Source: Przewalskia tangutica (taxonomy: Eukaryota > Streptophyta > Magnoliopsida > Solanales > Solanaceae). From it: DNA of 64,000 nt. The DNA lies in assembly GCA_029844215.1 (NCBI GenBank), contig CM056728.1:3348001-3412000 (forward strand), read 5' to 3'. Under the pieces are notes generated by a model. The model searched no databases, had not been told where the DNA came from, and saw only the letters and a list, made by a program, of their open reading frames with translations. The translations under genes were made by a program, and so were the position numbers. Of the stretch, positions 45,909 to 59,081 are shown piece after piece (within the stretch, counting starts at the first letter, position 1; every line of letters starts with the position of its first letter).

Positions 45909-47699
45909 TACTACTACTAGTAGCAAGATAAGCTTTAAACACTTAGAAAAAATTCACATTTTTTTCTTGCTCTTCAAGAGCTCTCGACAATAGGGGCTTC
46001 TCCCACACAATTTTTTTCAATTGTTGTTCATAATTCACAATACTTCAACCCAAGATTCCTAAGGGTATTACAAGGATATCTCAATAGAAAAATCCCGGAA
46101 AAACTACGTTTTCACGTTAGTCGCAAGGTGAAAACCTAAGGTGTTCTTCAACTTTGAAGTTAGAAATTGAAGAGAAGTTGGTTATGAGCTTCTAAGGAGT
46201 GCTTGGAGCGGATTGGAACATAAGAAGATGAGCTAAAAGTCGCTAAGGATCGACTTGAAGTCTAGGATAATATTTGGGCTTATTTGAGGTATAAATCTTC
46301 GTCTTACTATTGTAATTGAAGATTTTATGTTATTATAAGTTAGAAATGATCATGTGATATATATTATGAAGATTGATAAGTGTTATGGAATGTTGGAAGC
46401 CTAAAATCCGAAACTAGCATGATTTGCCTTTAAGATTGTAATTCAATTTAGTTATTAGTTTTAGTCGTCACATGCTATATAAAGAGGAGATTATAGTTGT
46501 TAAAGTTGATTGCGACTATATAACATGTTGGAACGACAATATAGATTGAAAAAGAATTGGAATAGACTTTGCATTGTTGCTTATATTAGTCGAGAATGGC
46601 ATTAACTATTGGACAATTTCGTATAAATTGTGGGGCAGAATTTTACACGTCCTGTTAAGGCGTGGAATCCCCTTTGTATTTGTTGAATTGTTGGGCCTTA
46701 AATGTGGCGTTTGGTTATTGATTTTCGGGCCTTGAAAAAGGTGGAAAAGTACGTAGAAACAAAGGAGGTGCTGCCCGATTTTCAGTAGAATTAAGAGTCC
46801 TTATACTTAGGAATATTCTACGTTGAAAGCTAGTAGTTGATGGACGTATTATGGTCATTATAGGCTGAAATTCTACGTGCGGCGTATTTCAACTTGGCAA
46901 GTGGATTAAGTCGAAGAGGTATGTGGAAACTTTCTTATCTCTTGAGCATGAGTAGTTATAAATGTATAGTACGGTAGACGTACGAGATTTAAATGAATTC
47001 ATTTCATTTGAAATCCTTGACTTGTTTTAAGAATGTCTAAGTTGGTTGAGTTAGAAAATTAACTCACTTGTTTTTAAAGGATATAAATGTCTTGGTTTCA
47101 AAAGCATAAAGTTGGTTGTAATAACTTTATGGAAAGTAAAAAAAATGGTTTATTCTAATAAGGTAAACAAAGATTCTTGGCTTGAAAATGTATACAATAC
47201 TGGATTTGGAAAGTATTGATTACTTGAACTATTCTAAAGTTAAGAAACTTGATTTGAAAGTATATGATACTTGGTTTTAAAAGTGTAAGTCTCTCGGTTT
47301 CAAAAAGAATGTAATTGTCTAAAAACATAAAGAGTTATAACGGCTTTATGAGAAGTTAGTTATAACGGCTTTATGGAAGGTTAAGAAAGTGTCTACTTGA
47401 TTTATAGGCATGAGTTGCCTAGGTTGTTAATGTAGAAGTTACTTAGTGTCAAAACCTTGAAATGAATTTCTAAAGGTGTAGTAACTTGTTTTGAAAAGTA
47501 GACAAGCCTTGATATTACGGGTGTTAGTATCTTGGGGTTTTTATATAAAAAGGGTTCTTTTTAAAGGAACGGAAGTACGTAGTACTTTGGGTTAAATTCC
47601 CGGATTTCGAATAACATGTTAGTGCCTTAAGTTAACTAAAATGAGAGTACATGATAATTAAGGCTAACAAGAAGTTAGGGGATGTCTTAACTTGCTTAT

Positions 47700-47812
47700 G
47701 ATAATTATGTTAAGCCGGTGATGCTTATGTTATGTATGATAAGCCGGTAGTGCTTATGTTATGTATGATAAGCCGGTAGTTCTTATGTTATGTATGATAG
47801 CCGGTTGTGATA
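47700..47812. repeat. ~35-bp tandem repeat in LTR
   Basis: Three to four units containing aagccggtagtgcttatgtt. It lies just before the cgtggatttgctatccatga block shared with the solo LTR at 49758. Confidence 0.85.
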
Positions 47813-48671
47813 GTGATATATTATTCATTATGGGGTCATTCCCCGGGTTTGTGGCATTTGCATATTCCGTGGATTTGCTATCCATGATGCGAGGAATACC
47901 TCATGCGAGTCCGTAGGGCTGATGCGGGTGAAATAGTCCTATGTGGGGCGGACCAGTCCTATGCGAGGAGATTACCTCATGCGGGTCCATACGATCTATG
48001 CGGGCGGATACAGTCTATGCGAAGAAATTACCTCATGTGGGTCCATACGGCCTATGCGGGTGAAATAGTTCCAGGAGTGGGATTGCAGAATGATACTACG
48101 GGCGAATGGCCCTAGGTTAATCATGAGCTTCCTGTTTTAAAACCGGCAAAGTTTATTCTTGTCCACTCTCATTGTTAGTAAGGCATAGTGTACTGTTAAT
48201 GTGGTTTTCATACATATTCCCAGCTTTATTTTAGACTATTATGATTTCATTACAAAGATTTCAGGCCGCATACTTGTACTCAATGACTCTCCTTCGGGTT
48301 GCGCTCATGCCGCAGTAGAGTTATACAGTTGTCGATCCTCACTCTTAGGATCACTGCTCACCGCTGAGAAGCTCCATTACTCGAGGCTTATCCTTGGTTC
48401 GAATCCCCGGTATTGTCATTGTTGTACATTCAGGTACGACGGGCCCCTCCCCACGCTTGTTATTCTTAAGTGCGTAGTCATGTCTGTGGATTGGGTTGTA
48501 AAGAAAAAAAAAGGAGGTAATCGCTTTGGGACGTGTATACTTTTGGAAGGTGGCCTTATCGCCACCGTTATTTATTTCTTTTGAGTTATATGTATGTTCC
48601 TACTATTCTCGATGTATACGGTAAAGGTGCCCAGGCAGGCACCGATGCCTAGGGTCGGGTCGTGACAAAAG

Positions 48672-48684
48672 TGATATCAGAGCA
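48672..48684 (+). other. Primer-binding site, tRNA-iMet type
   Basis: tgatatcagagca follows the LTR after a short spacer. It matches the common plant tggtatcagagc primer site except for one base. Confidence 0.8.
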
Positions 48685-49757
48685 GTTAGTCCTCGGAAAG
48701 TGTCTACATACCGTGTCTAGGAGAGTCTTGATTATCGGTGTGTTGTGCACCACATCTATAATCAGGAGGTTGCAGGACATTTAGTATTGGTTTCCATTCT
48801 TTTCACTCTGAGGTCGTGCGATAGAGGTGTGTTGTTAGGGTCGTCTCTCCCTAACGAGTTATGTTGATTGCAGCTACGAGAAAGGCAGCAGCGATCCAGG
48901 AAGGATAATGTGGATTTCGTATCCAGGTTGGTAATAATTGTGGTATAGTTGGTATAATGACATACGGCTATACATATTTATGTATGAGGGTCAGACGCGT
49001 GTTGCCTAGAATAATTTTGGATTACTAAGGATTGGTAAGGATTAAATAGATACCGGGAAGGTATGAAACAATTTAATAATTCTCATCAAGGTTTTACGTA
49101 CTAATTTGAGATAATTAGGAGATGATGAGCTATCTGAGAAGGTAATGGACCCTTAAGAAGTTATAATTAAGGGACTTAATGGAAGACTACGTTAATAGAT
49201 TAAGCTACGTGGTATGATTAAGAGAATGGTACAGATGAGATCCGTATGGAGTAAGTATGGTTGTTATGATTAAGACAACACGATTAAGAGCTTATGAGAA
49301 GTTATCTTACCCATATGCGGGGAAGGATAATGTAGGCTTGGAATATGGAAATTTCGAGCCTAAGAATAGTGATAACCGCCGAGACCTTAGGTATATAAGG
49401 CCTTCTCGGGTAGTAAAAATTTGAGTCAGACCAAGGATAAGAGTAAGTGCGACGCCGAGTCGGGTTGAAGACCTATTAAGGGTCGCTCCATAGCCTGAAA
49501 TGAAGTGGGATCAGTTGGTAGTAGTCCCGCTACGTGACAGGGTCACGAGGGTGCAAGGCCCAAGTCTAGTCAATCATCTTACAGGTTCGTGGACACGTTC
49601 CACCGGAACCGGGTCGTGAGAGCCGGAAATGGCCTTGAATTGTTCGAGGTAAGTAACTCCAAAGATTGGAGGACAGAATTAGTATGGAAGTTATGTACGT
49701 ATGCTAATATAAGTTTGGAAGTACGGAAAGAGTACGACCAGTGAGAAAGAGAGCAAC
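48685..49757 (+). other. Ty3 leader and lost gag region
   Basis: The leader includes ggtgtgttgtgcaccacatc and gatcgtgcgat-like sequence typical of Solanaceae chromovirus leaders. No gag frame is readable. Confidence 0.6.
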
Positions 49758-50506
49758 TGTCACGACGACTTCTCGGGCGCGACTAGTACCATCTTGGGGT
49801 ACCAGCGTATATGTCGAGAATAGCAATGAACATACATAACTTTAAAAAGGGTAAAATATCACCGCCACCGATAAGGTCGCTTCCATAAACATACTTAAAC
49901 AAAGTATTTATAATACAACCGTTCTTGTAGCCCAACACATACGTGACCACGACCTCTAAAGATAACAATGGCGGGCAGGCCCGCCATACCCGAATGTACA
50001 AATACCTATAGCATCGTGGAATATCCGTACTAAAATAATAAGCTTCCGAGGAATGGAGCTTCGACGCCAAGAGTGATCCTAAGAATGAGGATCCACACCG
50101 CTTACCTGCATTGGCATGACGCAGCCCCGAGGAAGGTGGTCGACACATATGTACCAAGTATGTAAAGTGAAAAAAATCTTTGTAATAATGATATCATAAG
50201 TCCAAAAGTAAGCCGAGTCATGAAGTCAATAAAATACTTTTCTTGCCTTGCTAACAATGAGTGACAAGTATATATATATATATATATATATATGATCGCA
50301 TAAAATAGGAGGCTCATGATCAAGGCAGTACCTCGTAGTATCAATAAAACCATCCTACTCCTCGGGACTATTTCACCCGCACGGGTCCCGTGGACCGCAC
50401 GAGGTACTCTCGCATCGGTACCGGCATGGGACTATTTCACCCGCATAAGCCCATAAGGACTCGCATGAGGTATTCCTCGCATCATGGGTAGCAAATCCAC
50501 GGAACA

Positions 50507-50825
50507 GGTGGTATAACGATCTTGGGGACTTTCCCCTCAGATATACTCTTACCCTGAAGCAGATGGTATAACGATCTTGGGGCTGTAATCCTCAGATATA
50601 CTCTTACACTGGAGCAGATGGTATAACGATCTTGGGGCTTGCCCCTCAGATATACTCTTACACTGGTGCAGATGGTATAACGATCTTGGATCTGCCCCTC
50701 AGATATACTCTTACACTGGAGAAGGTGGTATGACGATCTTGGGGCTTACCCCTCAGACATACTCTTACCCTGGAGAAGGTGGTATAACGATCTTGGGGCT
50801 TACCCCTCAGATATACTCTTACCCT
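50507..50825. repeat. ~54-bp tandem repeat in solo LTR
   Basis: Six units with ggtataacgatcttggggct and cctcagatatactcttac. They occupy the part of the LTR where related copies carry unrelated tandem units. Confidence 0.9.
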
Positions 50826-52088
50826 AACTCAAACTGTCATCATATCATAATCATAAATAAGTTAAGAAAACTTATAACTTCTTATTAGTCTTGTTCATAT
50901 ACCCTCTCATTTTAGTTTACTTAAGACACTTAATCATATCTTTAATAAAAGAACACCGGGAATTTAACCCAAGTACTACATACTTCAATTCTTTTAAAAG
51001 CGACTCTTTTTCTTACATAAAACCTTTGGGCAATTGATGCCTCAAAATCAATTTGTCTTTCATAAATCAAATCATTTGTCCTTACTTGTCTTACATAGAG
51101 TAAATTCTCTTCTCATTAATCTTTTATAAAGCTAATAAATCAACTTCTCATAAAGTTGTTATATTAACCCTTCACTTTAGTAAAATTACACTTTTCCCCT
51201 AACTAAGGGACTTATACATTCTTAAAACGAAACAAATCTTTATATACTTAAAACAAGTAAGGATACCAAATCTTGTACGTCTACCGTACTACATAGTTAC
51301 ATCTATTCATGCTCAAGAGATAGGAAAGCTCTACATACCTCTTTGGTCAATCCACTTGCTAAGCTCAACTACCGCAAGTAATATTTCAACCTATAATAAT
51401 CATGATACGTTTGTTAACCTCTAATCTCAAAGTAGAACAATCTAATTTCAAGGCCACTAAATTCTATGGAAAATTGGGCAGCATTTCCTTTGTTTCTACT
51501 CACTTTGCCACCTTTCTCAAGGCCGAATTTATCATCCAAACACCACATTTAAGGTTCAATCAATCCAACAATTCAAAGGGGATTACATACCCAAAATTCT
51601 GCCCATAAGTTTACAACAATTCACTTAACAATTCTAAGGTAGTTTTTAGGCTACAACATGCTCATAATCTCTTCTTAACCCATTCTTCATATCCAAACCA
51701 CATTTCTAGCATGCAATGACTCTAAGAGCATTATTTACTACCACAGTCCTTTCTTCTTAACATGCAAAACTAAATCTAAAGGAAGAATCATTACCTTAAA
51801 GTTTTAGCCAAAACTTATTCCAAATATTGCTAGCTTCCTTGCCAAGAACACCACCACAACAATGCCAACAAGCTAGCTACAAGCTTCTTTTTTGGTTCTA
51901 AACTATTCAGATTTTTCTTGGGTTTTAGAGAGAAGGAGCTGATTTTTAGAGAGAGGAAGGTGTTTGAGAGATGACCAAGTCTACAAGACTTGGTCAATAT
52001 AAGCCATGCAAGCAAAATCAGATGGGGACACTTGTCACCTCCCATGGCCTTTTAAAAGAGAAATCGACTTACCTAAGTTTTTTCCCCA

Positions 52089-52225
52089 AACATCCCGCCA
52101 AGCGGCGCTTCACGGCGCCTGGCCCTGCGGACCTCACTCGATCTTCCGCGACCGCTTCGAAGCGCGCGGCTGGAAACTTCAGCGACTTACAATACTTTAG
52201 GCGCCGCGCTGCCTCGGCCGCGACT
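52089..52225. repeat. GC-rich module in solo LTR
   Basis: ggcgcttcacggcgcctgg, gaagcgcgcggctgg and ggcgccgcgctgcc within ~135 bp, about 285-420 bp from the LTR start on the minus strand. Confidence 0.7.
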
Positions 52226-52509
52226 GCCGCCTTGTCCGAAACATTTGTCCGATCACACGAACTTGTAATTTCATAACTTTCTATTCGACGCCCCTATTTA
52301 ACGGTTGGTTGCGTTGGAATCTAGACTCAACGAACTACGCCTTAGACCTTTGAACCACTTAGGAACTCTCAATGTACCGGGTCATAACCCGCCTTAAAGT
52401 TGACTAAAACCCCGTCCGGAGTAATCCGTCAACCTATCCTTTGAAAATTTTAAGTCTTACATTCTTTCGTACGCTCTCATACGTAGGGTCAGAACTACGG
52501 GGTATAACA

Positions 52510-53914
52510 GCAACCAAGTATAAAGGAATAGAGCCTGAATCCATTAGAACCTTTCGAGGTGACTACATCCGTGAGTGATGGGTGGTAGCTGAGCGGGTAT
52601 ATAATAATTGCCCGATGACGATACAGTCGTCGGACCCTAGACCTAGCAGAGCTGTTAGGACAGACTTTGAGGACATTATGGGTACGGGCTAGTTGACCTC
52701 TTGTTATGCCAGCGTTGACTGCAGAGAGAGATTGGTTCAATTCCAGTTTTCCGATAAGCCGATTATCGAGTGGAAAGAAAGGGAAGTGGTGGTGACCAGT
52801 GAATTATCCTTCCTTCTTTGACATCATTGTTCTTTTTAATAAGTCTGTGTGACTTGTTCATTTGAGGTAAATTGATGCAGAAGGTAAGTAATACTTTAAT
52901 TTGAAGGAGTTTTATGTTAAGTGCCCTTGGAGGTACTTGGAGTTGGTTTGGTGTGGCGGTCAGGGCCACGACCTTCCGGATAATTTCAGGAAAGCGCGCA
53001 AGCAAGAATAAGATTAGTACGAGTGCTGCCTGCGGAAAACAGAAGACATCGTTGGTAGGTTTTAAAAATCTATACAATTATAAGGTGGCGCTTGATGATT
53101 AAGATTTTGAAAGGGAGATAAATTCTCTCCCCCACGTAAAGAGATAGTTTTATGTATTATGAGGTTATGTGTATCCATGTTGTTAGACGAAGGATATGAG
53201 ACTGGTAAAGTCTTCAGTATCGTCATGCCATAGGTTACAATTTTATATAACCGTGGGAAAAGTATTGTGTTGGGGTGATTGAGAACGACGTTAGGAAATG
53301 GTCGAGGATGTGTCTTAAGGATATAAATGCTGGTTATAAGCATAAATGGAAATATATGACCCAGGATCGAGGTAGAAATATTTTGGGTTAGTAATTAGTA
53401 TGATGAAGGGTTATGACCAGAATAATAAGGAGAATGCAATTACAGTTATGAAGGTTTCCCAAGGCATAATTACCAGACTAGTGTAAAGACCATTAGAAAT
53501 AATGGGCGGTTAGGAACACCTCGACGAAAGGTGGCAAGCCTGTAATGACGGGTCAGACCGTATATATACGGGGAGGTAAGAAACCCCAGGGCAACTTGAA
53601 ATGAAAAAAAAATAATAATATATAAATAAAGGTAAGACGAGTAGACACTCGAACGATAAGAATTCTTGGCAAGCCATTGGATTATGTAATACCATGAATT
53701 GATGTTGAACACCTGACTATAAGCTCTACGAGCTGGGAGAGAATAATAGGATTACTACTTGACGAGATCAAGGAAGTCTCCCACAAATTGTGATTGGCAG
53801 GAAATCTTAGCCATGAGACAAGCAAAGGAATCGAATCTAAGTATAGTGACCAAGTTGGTTGCAACAGAGAAATGGAAACAGGAATCATAATTGAGATTAT
53901 ATCCCCGAATATTT
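52510..53914 (+). other. Decayed Ty3 interior, nothing recognisable
   Basis: Should hold gag, protease and RT, but no motif can be read in any frame. Short minus-strand open frames have no support. Confidence 0.6.
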
Positions 53915-55150
53915 CGGAAGTATGAGACAGGCTTCCAGTTATTGGAAGATAAGCTGACTACGACTACAGTTCTAACCCCTCATGAGGCCTGAAGGACTAG
54001 GGGGTTAGGTTATTACGATAACACTTTGAGTGTTTGGCTGGGTCGTGTATGGATGCAACACGATAAGGTAACAACCTATATTTTTCCCGGCAGCTACAGG
54101 AGCATGATAGTGGAGCTCAGATTCGAGAGGTTGCCGAGTTTTCCCTCGTTGAGGAGGTGAAGAGGCGACAACATAAGGATCCAGTTCTAGGGCAAAATTG
54201 AGATACGGCTCTCCAAGAGGAGAAGGGCCTGTATGGGTAACACCGGATAGGGTGTTGTGATATGAGGATAGATTGTGTGTGCCCGATGCTGCAGGACTTG
54301 TCAACAGGTTTTAGAGGAGGCACGCAGTGCTCATTGCTCTATTTGTTCGGGGTCGACTAAGATGTATCATAACCTCAGATATATGTATTGGTAAGATGGA
54401 CTGAAGAGGGACGCAACAGAGTTTGTTGCTTAGTGTCCAAATTAGTAGCAGGTCGAGGTGGAGCACCAGAAGCCCAGTGGGCTATTACAGGCGATTGAGA
54501 TCCCGACTTAGAAATGAGAGGTGATTAATATGGATCTTGTTACAGGGTTGCATCGTACTCAGAGGAAGTGCGACTCCTTATGGGTTATAGTAGACAGGCC
54601 GACGAGGTCAGCCCATTTTTCTTCCGGTCAGGACTATTTACTCGGCTGAGGATTATGCGAGATTTTATATCAGGAAAAGTATGAGACTGCACGGGGTTCC
54701 TATATTTATGATGTCAGGCGGATGAGCTCAGTTTACAGATAACTTCTGGAGGTTTTCCAGAGGGATTAGGGACACATGTGAGTCTCAGGGTTGCATTTCA
54801 CCCTCAGACCGACGGACAGGCAGAGCGTACTATCCAGGCACTTGAGGATAGGTTGCATGCCTGTTTTCGTGATTTCAGAAATAGTTGGGAGGATTATTTT
54901 GCCTCTTGTTGAGTTACGTACGATGACATATACCCTTCCAGTATTCAGATGGCCCTGTATGAGGCCTTGTATGTAAGAAAGTGTAGATCGCCGGTTGGTT
55001 GGTTCGACGTAGGCGAGGTTCAGTTAATTGGTCCAGACTTGATTCAGCGGGCTGTGGATAAGGCGAAGCTTATCCAGGAAAGATTATTAGTAAACTCAGA
55101 GTCAACAGAAGCTTTATGAAGATAACCGACGTTGACACTTGGAGTTCAGG
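53915..55150 (+). pseudogene. Ty3 pol remnant: RNase H, integrase
   Basis: In broken frames: YETGFQLLEDKLTTTTVLTP (about 53920), the start of RNase H, followed by QHDKVTTY (54058). Next come FSLVEEVKRRQHKDPVL (54140) and the zinc-binding integrase N-terminus, degraded around CVPDAAGLV and EFVA-stop-CPN (54270-54440). HQKPSGLLQAIEIP (54465) and TGLHRTQRK lie between 54460 and 54575. The core follows: WVIVDRPTRSAHF (54580), VAFHPQTDGQAERTIQALED (54795, containing the catalytic Glu), SSIQMALYEALY (54940) and KCRSPVGWFDVGE (54980). Many stops and shifts; the first core Asp and surroundings are damaged. It would normally integrate element DNA, in chromoviruses with targeting to heterochromatin; this copy is dead. 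Confidence 0.88.
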
Positions 55151-55279
55151 TTGACGTTTTAGTACAAGTATTGTTATGTGGCCAGGTGTGACAAAGGTGA
55201 TTATGTTGGGTGTAGTTAAGGGACTATGCCAATATCCGTTTTGATGGAACTCCGAAAGAACATTCGGGGACGAATATTT

Positions 55280-55294
55280 ATAAGGGGGGAAGAA
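55280..55294 (+). other. Polypurine tract
   Basis: taaggggggaagaa immediately before the 3' LTR. Confidence 0.85.
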
Positions 55295-57458
55295 TGTTAC
55301 ACCCCGTAGTTCCAGGACATGTGTATACAAGAATAGACGTGAGAGCACTAGACTTATATAAAAAAATGAACGAAAGAAGGAAAAATCTTCCGAACCTCGG
55401 GAAGGAAAGTTGTTCGTTAATGAGAATTGGGTTCTCAAAATTGTTATCTAAGACTTTTAGAACTTATTGGAATTATGGAAGTTTATTTACAGAATTGGAT
55501 ACGTGTGGCCCACCCGAGAAATTTTACGTTTTGTGGGGCCCACGAGGTTTCCGATATTTTAACCAATTATGGAAATTTCGGGAAACGAAATATTATGGAC
55601 CAATGGGAGGGCGACACGTGTCACCCTTCACATGTATCATCTTGGACGAAAATATAGGCTAAGTATAGCAAAATGTTAGCTTGATAAAATGGACCAAGTC
55701 AAAGGGCAAGTTGAGGCTTGACATAGTGGACCAATCTTAGCCATCCAATTGGTTCAATATTAGCCCTTGATGGTGTTATAAATACATACTACTACTAGTA
55801 GCAAGACAAACTTTAAACACTCAGAAAAATTTCACATTTTTTTTCTTGCTCTTCAAGAGCTCTTGGCAATAGGGGCTTCTCCCACACAAAAATTTTCAAT
55901 TGTTGTTCATAATTCACAATACTTCAACCCAAGGTTACTAAGGGTATTGCAAGGATATATCAATAGAAAAATCCCGGAAAAACTACGTTTTCACGTTAGT
56001 CGCAAGGTGAAAACCTAAGGTGTTCTTCAACTTTGAAGTTAGAAATTGAAGAGAAGTTGGTTATGAGCTTGTAAGGAGTGCTTAGAGCGGATTGGAACAT
56101 AAGAAGATGAGCTAAAAGTCGCTAAGGATCGACTTGAAGTCTAGGATAATATTTGGGCTTATTTGAGGTATCAATCTTCGTCTTACTATTGTAATTGAAG
56201 ATTCCATGTTATTATAAGTTAGAAATGATCATGTGATATATATTATGAAGATTGATAAGCGTTATGGAATGTTGGAAGCCTAAAATCCGAAACTAGCATG
56301 ATTTGTCTTTAAGATTGTAATTCAATTTAGTTATTAGTTTTAGTCTTCGCATGTTATATAAAGAGGAGATTATAGTTGTTAAAGTTGGTTGCGACTATAT
56401 AACATGTTGGAACGACAATATGGATTGAAAACTAGTTGGAATAGACTTTGCATTGTTGCTTATATTAGCCGAGAATGGCATTAACTATTGGACAGTTTCG
56501 TATAAATTGTGGGGCAGAATTTTATACGTCCTGTTAAGGCGTGTAATCCCCTTTGTATTTGCTGAATTGTTGGGCCTTAAATGTGGCGTTTGGTTATTGA
56601 TTTTCGGGCCTTGAAAAATGTGGAAAAGTACGTAGAAACAAAGGAGGTGCTGCCCGATTTTCCGTAGAATTAAGAGTCCTTATACTTAGGAATATTCTAC
56701 GTTGAAAGCTGGTAGTTGATGGACGTATTATGGTCATTATAGGTTGACATTCTACGTGTGGCGTATTTCAACTTGGCAAGTGGATTAAGTCGAAGAGGTA
56801 TGTGGAAACTTTCTTATCTCTTGAGCATGAGTAGTTATAAATGTATAGTACGGTAGACGTACGAGATTTAAATGAATTCATTTCATTTGAAATCCTTGAC
56901 TTGTTTTAAGAATGTCTAAGTTGGTTGAGTTAGAAAATTAACTCACTTGTTTTTAAAGGATAGAAATGCCTTGGTTTCAAAAGCATAAAGTTGGTTGTAA
57001 TAACTTTATGGAAAGTAAAAAAAAAGGTTTATTCTAATAAGGTAAACAAAGATTCTTGGCTTGAAAATGTATAGGATACTGGATTTGGAAAGTATTGATT
57101 ACTTGAACTATTCTAAAGTTAAGAAACTTGATTTGAAAGTATATGATACTTGGTTTTAAAAGTGTAAGTCTCTGATCGGTGTATTTTATATACACATTTT
57201 GAGTCATTTTTAGTTAGTATTTTACTCATTTCATTTATGTTTAGTATAGTATTAGGGTCATTTACTTTCTTTTGTGTCACAACGGTCAGAAATGGAGAAA
57301 TGACGAAAAGGAGATGAAATGAGCATAAATGAGATGGAATTGCACACTAAAAGGGCCAAGAAATGAAGCCTAAGAAGTTCCGGGAAATATAGAAGAAATC
57401 AGACGAAGACCGGACGAACAAAGGACGAAGAAACGAAAAATCCGGAAGAATGTCGTCA

Positions 57459-57565
57459 CCGGCGCCGCGGCGCCTGGCAGCAGCGCTGCGGCGCCGACCA
57501 CTGAAGTCGTCTGAAAGCTCTCTGATTTTCAGGCGCCGTGGCGCCGATTGTAGGGCCACGGCGGC
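57459..57565. repeat. GC-rich module in solo LTR
   Basis: ggcgccgcggcgcctggcag, cagcgctgcggcgcc and ggcgccgtggcgcc in ~105 bp, about 285-390 bp from the LTR start. The spacing is nearly the same as in the solo LTR at 49758. Confidence 0.75.
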
Positions 57566-57749
57566 CGACACGGGATTTCTGAGTTTTGGGCCGAATTTGA
57601 CACATTTTCAGAGTCCAAAAGGGATAATTTTTCCTACCTACATATTCCTTAACCCTTTTCCATAACTTTTCCTAAACCCTTTACCTAAAAGGATTCCATA
57701 ACCTTTCCTACCTACATAATTCATAACCCTTTACCTAAAGGATTCTTGG

Positions 57750-57761
57750 GCTATAAATAGT
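57750..57761 (+). promoter_or_regulatory. Putative TATA box of solo LTR
   Basis: gctataaatagt, a near-consensus plant TATA box, ~580 bp into the LTR. Confidence 0.6.
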
Positions 57762-59081
57762 CTCTACATCATTAGAAGAATTCATCCATCGCCCATCCCA
57801 TTCTCCATCCACCATTCCATTCCATTTCATCTTGTAAATATTCCACAACACAATCCTTGGATGCTAGAAGGCTTGGAGATTTGTTCTTGAGTATTTTCTT
57901 TTCTTTCTTTTTGCTTTGTTTATTTCAGTTCATGTATAGAGATTATATTAGTTCTTAGTGTGACTATGGCTAGGAGCTAATTACTTTATTAGGGAATTCC
58001 TTGTGATTCACTTGAAACTCTATTCATGAATTAATATATTAGTTTGGTTTCTTCTTCACGTATTTAAGATTTATTCAATAGTTGCTTTGATTGCTTGATA
58101 ATTAATTGATCACTAGTTATCATCACTTATATGAGTTCTAATAGAAATCCGAAAGGGGAGATTGTGAATATGCTATAGTTGAATAATCGTAGGTTTAAAT
58201 CGTGGACGAAAGTACTCCGATACTTGTGTATCTTAATAGGTTATTGCTCTTAATCCTCCTTTGTAGTCAATCTTGTCATCGAAAGATAGAAGAGTTCTCC
58301 ATTGGGGTTGAGTGTTTATATTACCTTAACAGGAGTATAAAACGGTCTATTTAACCTGCTATCTTAACGTAGAAGAAGAAGTTAGTCTAATTGTATTAAG
58401 GATTAAATAGAGTGGATAATTGATGATTTTGGAAGCCCTAATTCTCCATCATAACTGATTTAAATCAAAGTATTTTCATAATTAGTTTATTTCCTGCATT
58501 ATTAGTTTAGAATTTCAACTCAATTAACGTTAACCAAATAGAAACTAAAGGATAGATAATCAGTACTTGAAAACCAGTCCCTGAGGACGATATTCGGTCT
58601 TCTAGACTATATTACTTGTCACGACACGTGCACTTGCGTTAGTGTGTGCATAAATCGCGCATCAGTCTCTCGATTTCAAAAAGAATGTAATTGTCTAAAA
58701 ACATAAAGAGTTATAACGGTTTTATGAGAAGTTAGTTATAACGGCTTTATGGAAGGTTAAGAAAGTGTCTACTTGATTTATAGGCATGAGTTGGCTTGGT
58801 TGTGAATGTAGAAGTTACTTAGTGTCAAAATCTTGAAATGAATTTCTAAAGGTGTAGTAACTTGTTTTGAAAAGTAGACAAGCCTTGATACTACGGGTGT
58901 TAGTATCTTGGGGTTTTTATATAAAAAGGATTCTTTTTAAAGGAACAGAAGTACGTAGTACTTTGGGCTAAATTCCCGGATTTCTAATAACATGTTAGTG
59001 ACTTAAGTTAACTAAAATGAGAGTACATGATAATTAAGGCTAACAAGAAGTTAGGGGATGTCTTAACTTGCTTATGATAAT

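Larger units (their letters stand above)
45417..48667 (+). repeat. Chromovirus-like 5' LTR
   Basis: 3251 bp, tgttacaccccgtagttcca to ggtcgggtcgtgaca. In the first ~430 bp it differs from the 3' LTR at only a handful of bases. Confidence 0.95.
49758..52509 (-). mobile_element. Solo LTR in Ty3 body
   Basis: Plus-strand start tgtcacgacgacttctcggg, end ggggtataaca, with perfect gcaac duplications (49753-49757, 52510-52514). At 2752 bp it belongs to the same broad LTR family as 18485-21248 and 45417-48667 but is diverged. The block with catgatgcgaggaatacctc (minus strand, near 50480) is shared with 47880. Confidence 0.95.
57173..58664 (+). mobile_element. Solo LTR (tgatcggtgtatttt family)
   Basis: Starts tgatcggtgtattttatata and ends aaatcgcgcatca, with perfect gtctc duplications (57168-57172, 58665-58669). 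At 1492 bp it belongs to a family different from the host LTR. A strong TATA box and a GC-rich module support plus orientation. Confidence 0.95.
45417..59081 (+). mobile_element. Chromovirus-like Ty3 element, 3' LTR truncated
   Basis: LTRs at 45417-48667 and from 55295; primer-binding site, decayed pol and polypurine tract lie between in the expected order. Gag, protease and the RT core are not recognisable. A solo LTR occupies 49758-52509, another (57173-58664) sits in the 3' LTR, and a Tat-like element enters the 3' LTR at 59082. The rest of the 3' LTR is presumably beyond the window. Left flank for the expected duplication is catta (45412-45416). Confidence 0.9.
55295..59081 (+). repeat. 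Chromovirus-like 3' LTR, interrupted and truncated
   Basis: Follows the 5' LTR closely. A solo LTR interrupts it at 57173-58664, and it stops at ttatgataat (59081), where a Tat-like element begins; the 5' LTR continues with tatgttaagcc at that point. Confidence 0.92.
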
